Shown here one piece after another: positions 63,891 to 64,000 of a stretch of 64,000 bases of DNA (position 1 is its first letter; the number at the start of each line of letters is the position of its first letter). Location of the stretch: positions 5,133,001 through 5,197,000 of the forward strand of contig NZ_CP159837.1 in the NCBI RefSeq assembly GCF_040564635.1. Direction: 5' to 3'. A program made the translations under genes and the position numbers. Source of the stretch: Planktothricoides raciborskii GIHE-MW2 (GTDB taxonomy: Bacteria; Cyanobacteriota; Cyanobacteriia; Cyanobacteriales; Laspinemataceae). The notes under the pieces were generated by a model that was given only the letters and a program-made list of their open reading frames with translations, was not told where the DNA came from and ran no database searches.

Positions 63891-64000
63891 TTAATCCGTT
63901 GTCCATGTTTCAATTTCTGCGATCGGTAACAACAAAGTAGCTTCGATCTCTTGCCGCAAATCACTGGAAACGTAAGTCGCCCGGTTTAAGCAATCAATCA
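63891..64000 (-). CDS. C-terminal end of a gene running off the right edge
   Basis: The last 36 codons of a minus-strand frame (IDCLNRATYVSSDLRQEIEA ... IAEIETWTTD, stop at 63891). Too short to assign. It converges on the histidine kinase with a gap of 14 bases. Confidence 0.5.
   Translation of the reverse strand, partial: IDCLNRATYVSSDLRQEIEATLLLPIAEIETWTTD

Noticed and set aside
1-64000. tRNA or rRNA genes
   Set aside because: No T-loop signature with a cloverleaf context and no conserved rRNA segment was found on either strand by eye.

Overview
The window is chromosomal DNA from a cyanobacterium, probably a filamentous non-heterocystous one. The evidence is the thylakoid NDH-1 genes ndhF and ndhD beside a RbcR-type LysR regulator, the NblS-type sensor kinase next to purD, a class I photolyase, a protoporphyrinogen oxidase, a PAP/fibrillin protein, cyanobacteria-only small proteins (DUF3134, DUF2811), abundant HIP1 octamers (GCGATCGC), and intergenic gaps filled with short tandem repeats and hairpins.

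Layout: (1) 1-6.4 kb: tail of a STAND/NB-ARC ATPase, a membrane glycosyltransferase, a 1.4-kb gap holding two copies of a ~294-bp noncoding unit that folds well, NAD(P)HX repair enzyme, SPOR protein. (2) 6.6-13.7 kb: a decaying integrated plasmid- or phage-like element. It has a tyrosine recombinase with an internal stop, repeat clusters, a divergent XRE repressor switch, helically phased iteron-like boxes, an array of about a dozen different hairpins, and a broken CyRepA1-like replicase. (3) 13.7-23.1 kb: mnmA, sat, a pseudo-orthocaspase, a CorA-like protein, an L7/L12-like pseudogene, two FHA proteins, pgl. (4) 23.3-26.4 kb: a graveyard of phage-tail-like and transposase remnants with an IS5-type element that has clean ends. 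(5) 27-42.9 kb: WD40 protein, ndhD-ndhF, thioredoxin-like, NnrU/Z-ISO family, RbcR, a Ser/Thr kinase, a second WD40 protein, HMA protein, NUDIX, photolyase. (6) 42.9-56.8 kb: purD-nblS, phasin-like, FKBP, LRR protein, cysteine desulfurase, GT2, mraY, small cyanobacterial proteins, a gap with a phased DnaA-box cluster (possible oriC), PPOX. (7) 56.8-64 kb: response regulator, TPR protein, an anchored beta-propeller protein, a histidine kinase, and the end of one more gene.

Several genes fit one light and redox economy: NDH-1 subunits and RbcR (cyclic electron flow, Rubisco control), NblS (light and nutrient stress), PPOX (tetrapyrroles), photolyase, and sulfur handling (ATP sulfurylase, cysteine desulfurase, MnmA thiolation). 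The most unusual material is noncoding: the duplicated structured-RNA candidate, the multi-hairpin array and iterons of the integrated element, hairpin repeats whose arms change in compensating pairs, and the DnaA-box cluster. All family names are from sequence recognition by eye; no database search was run.
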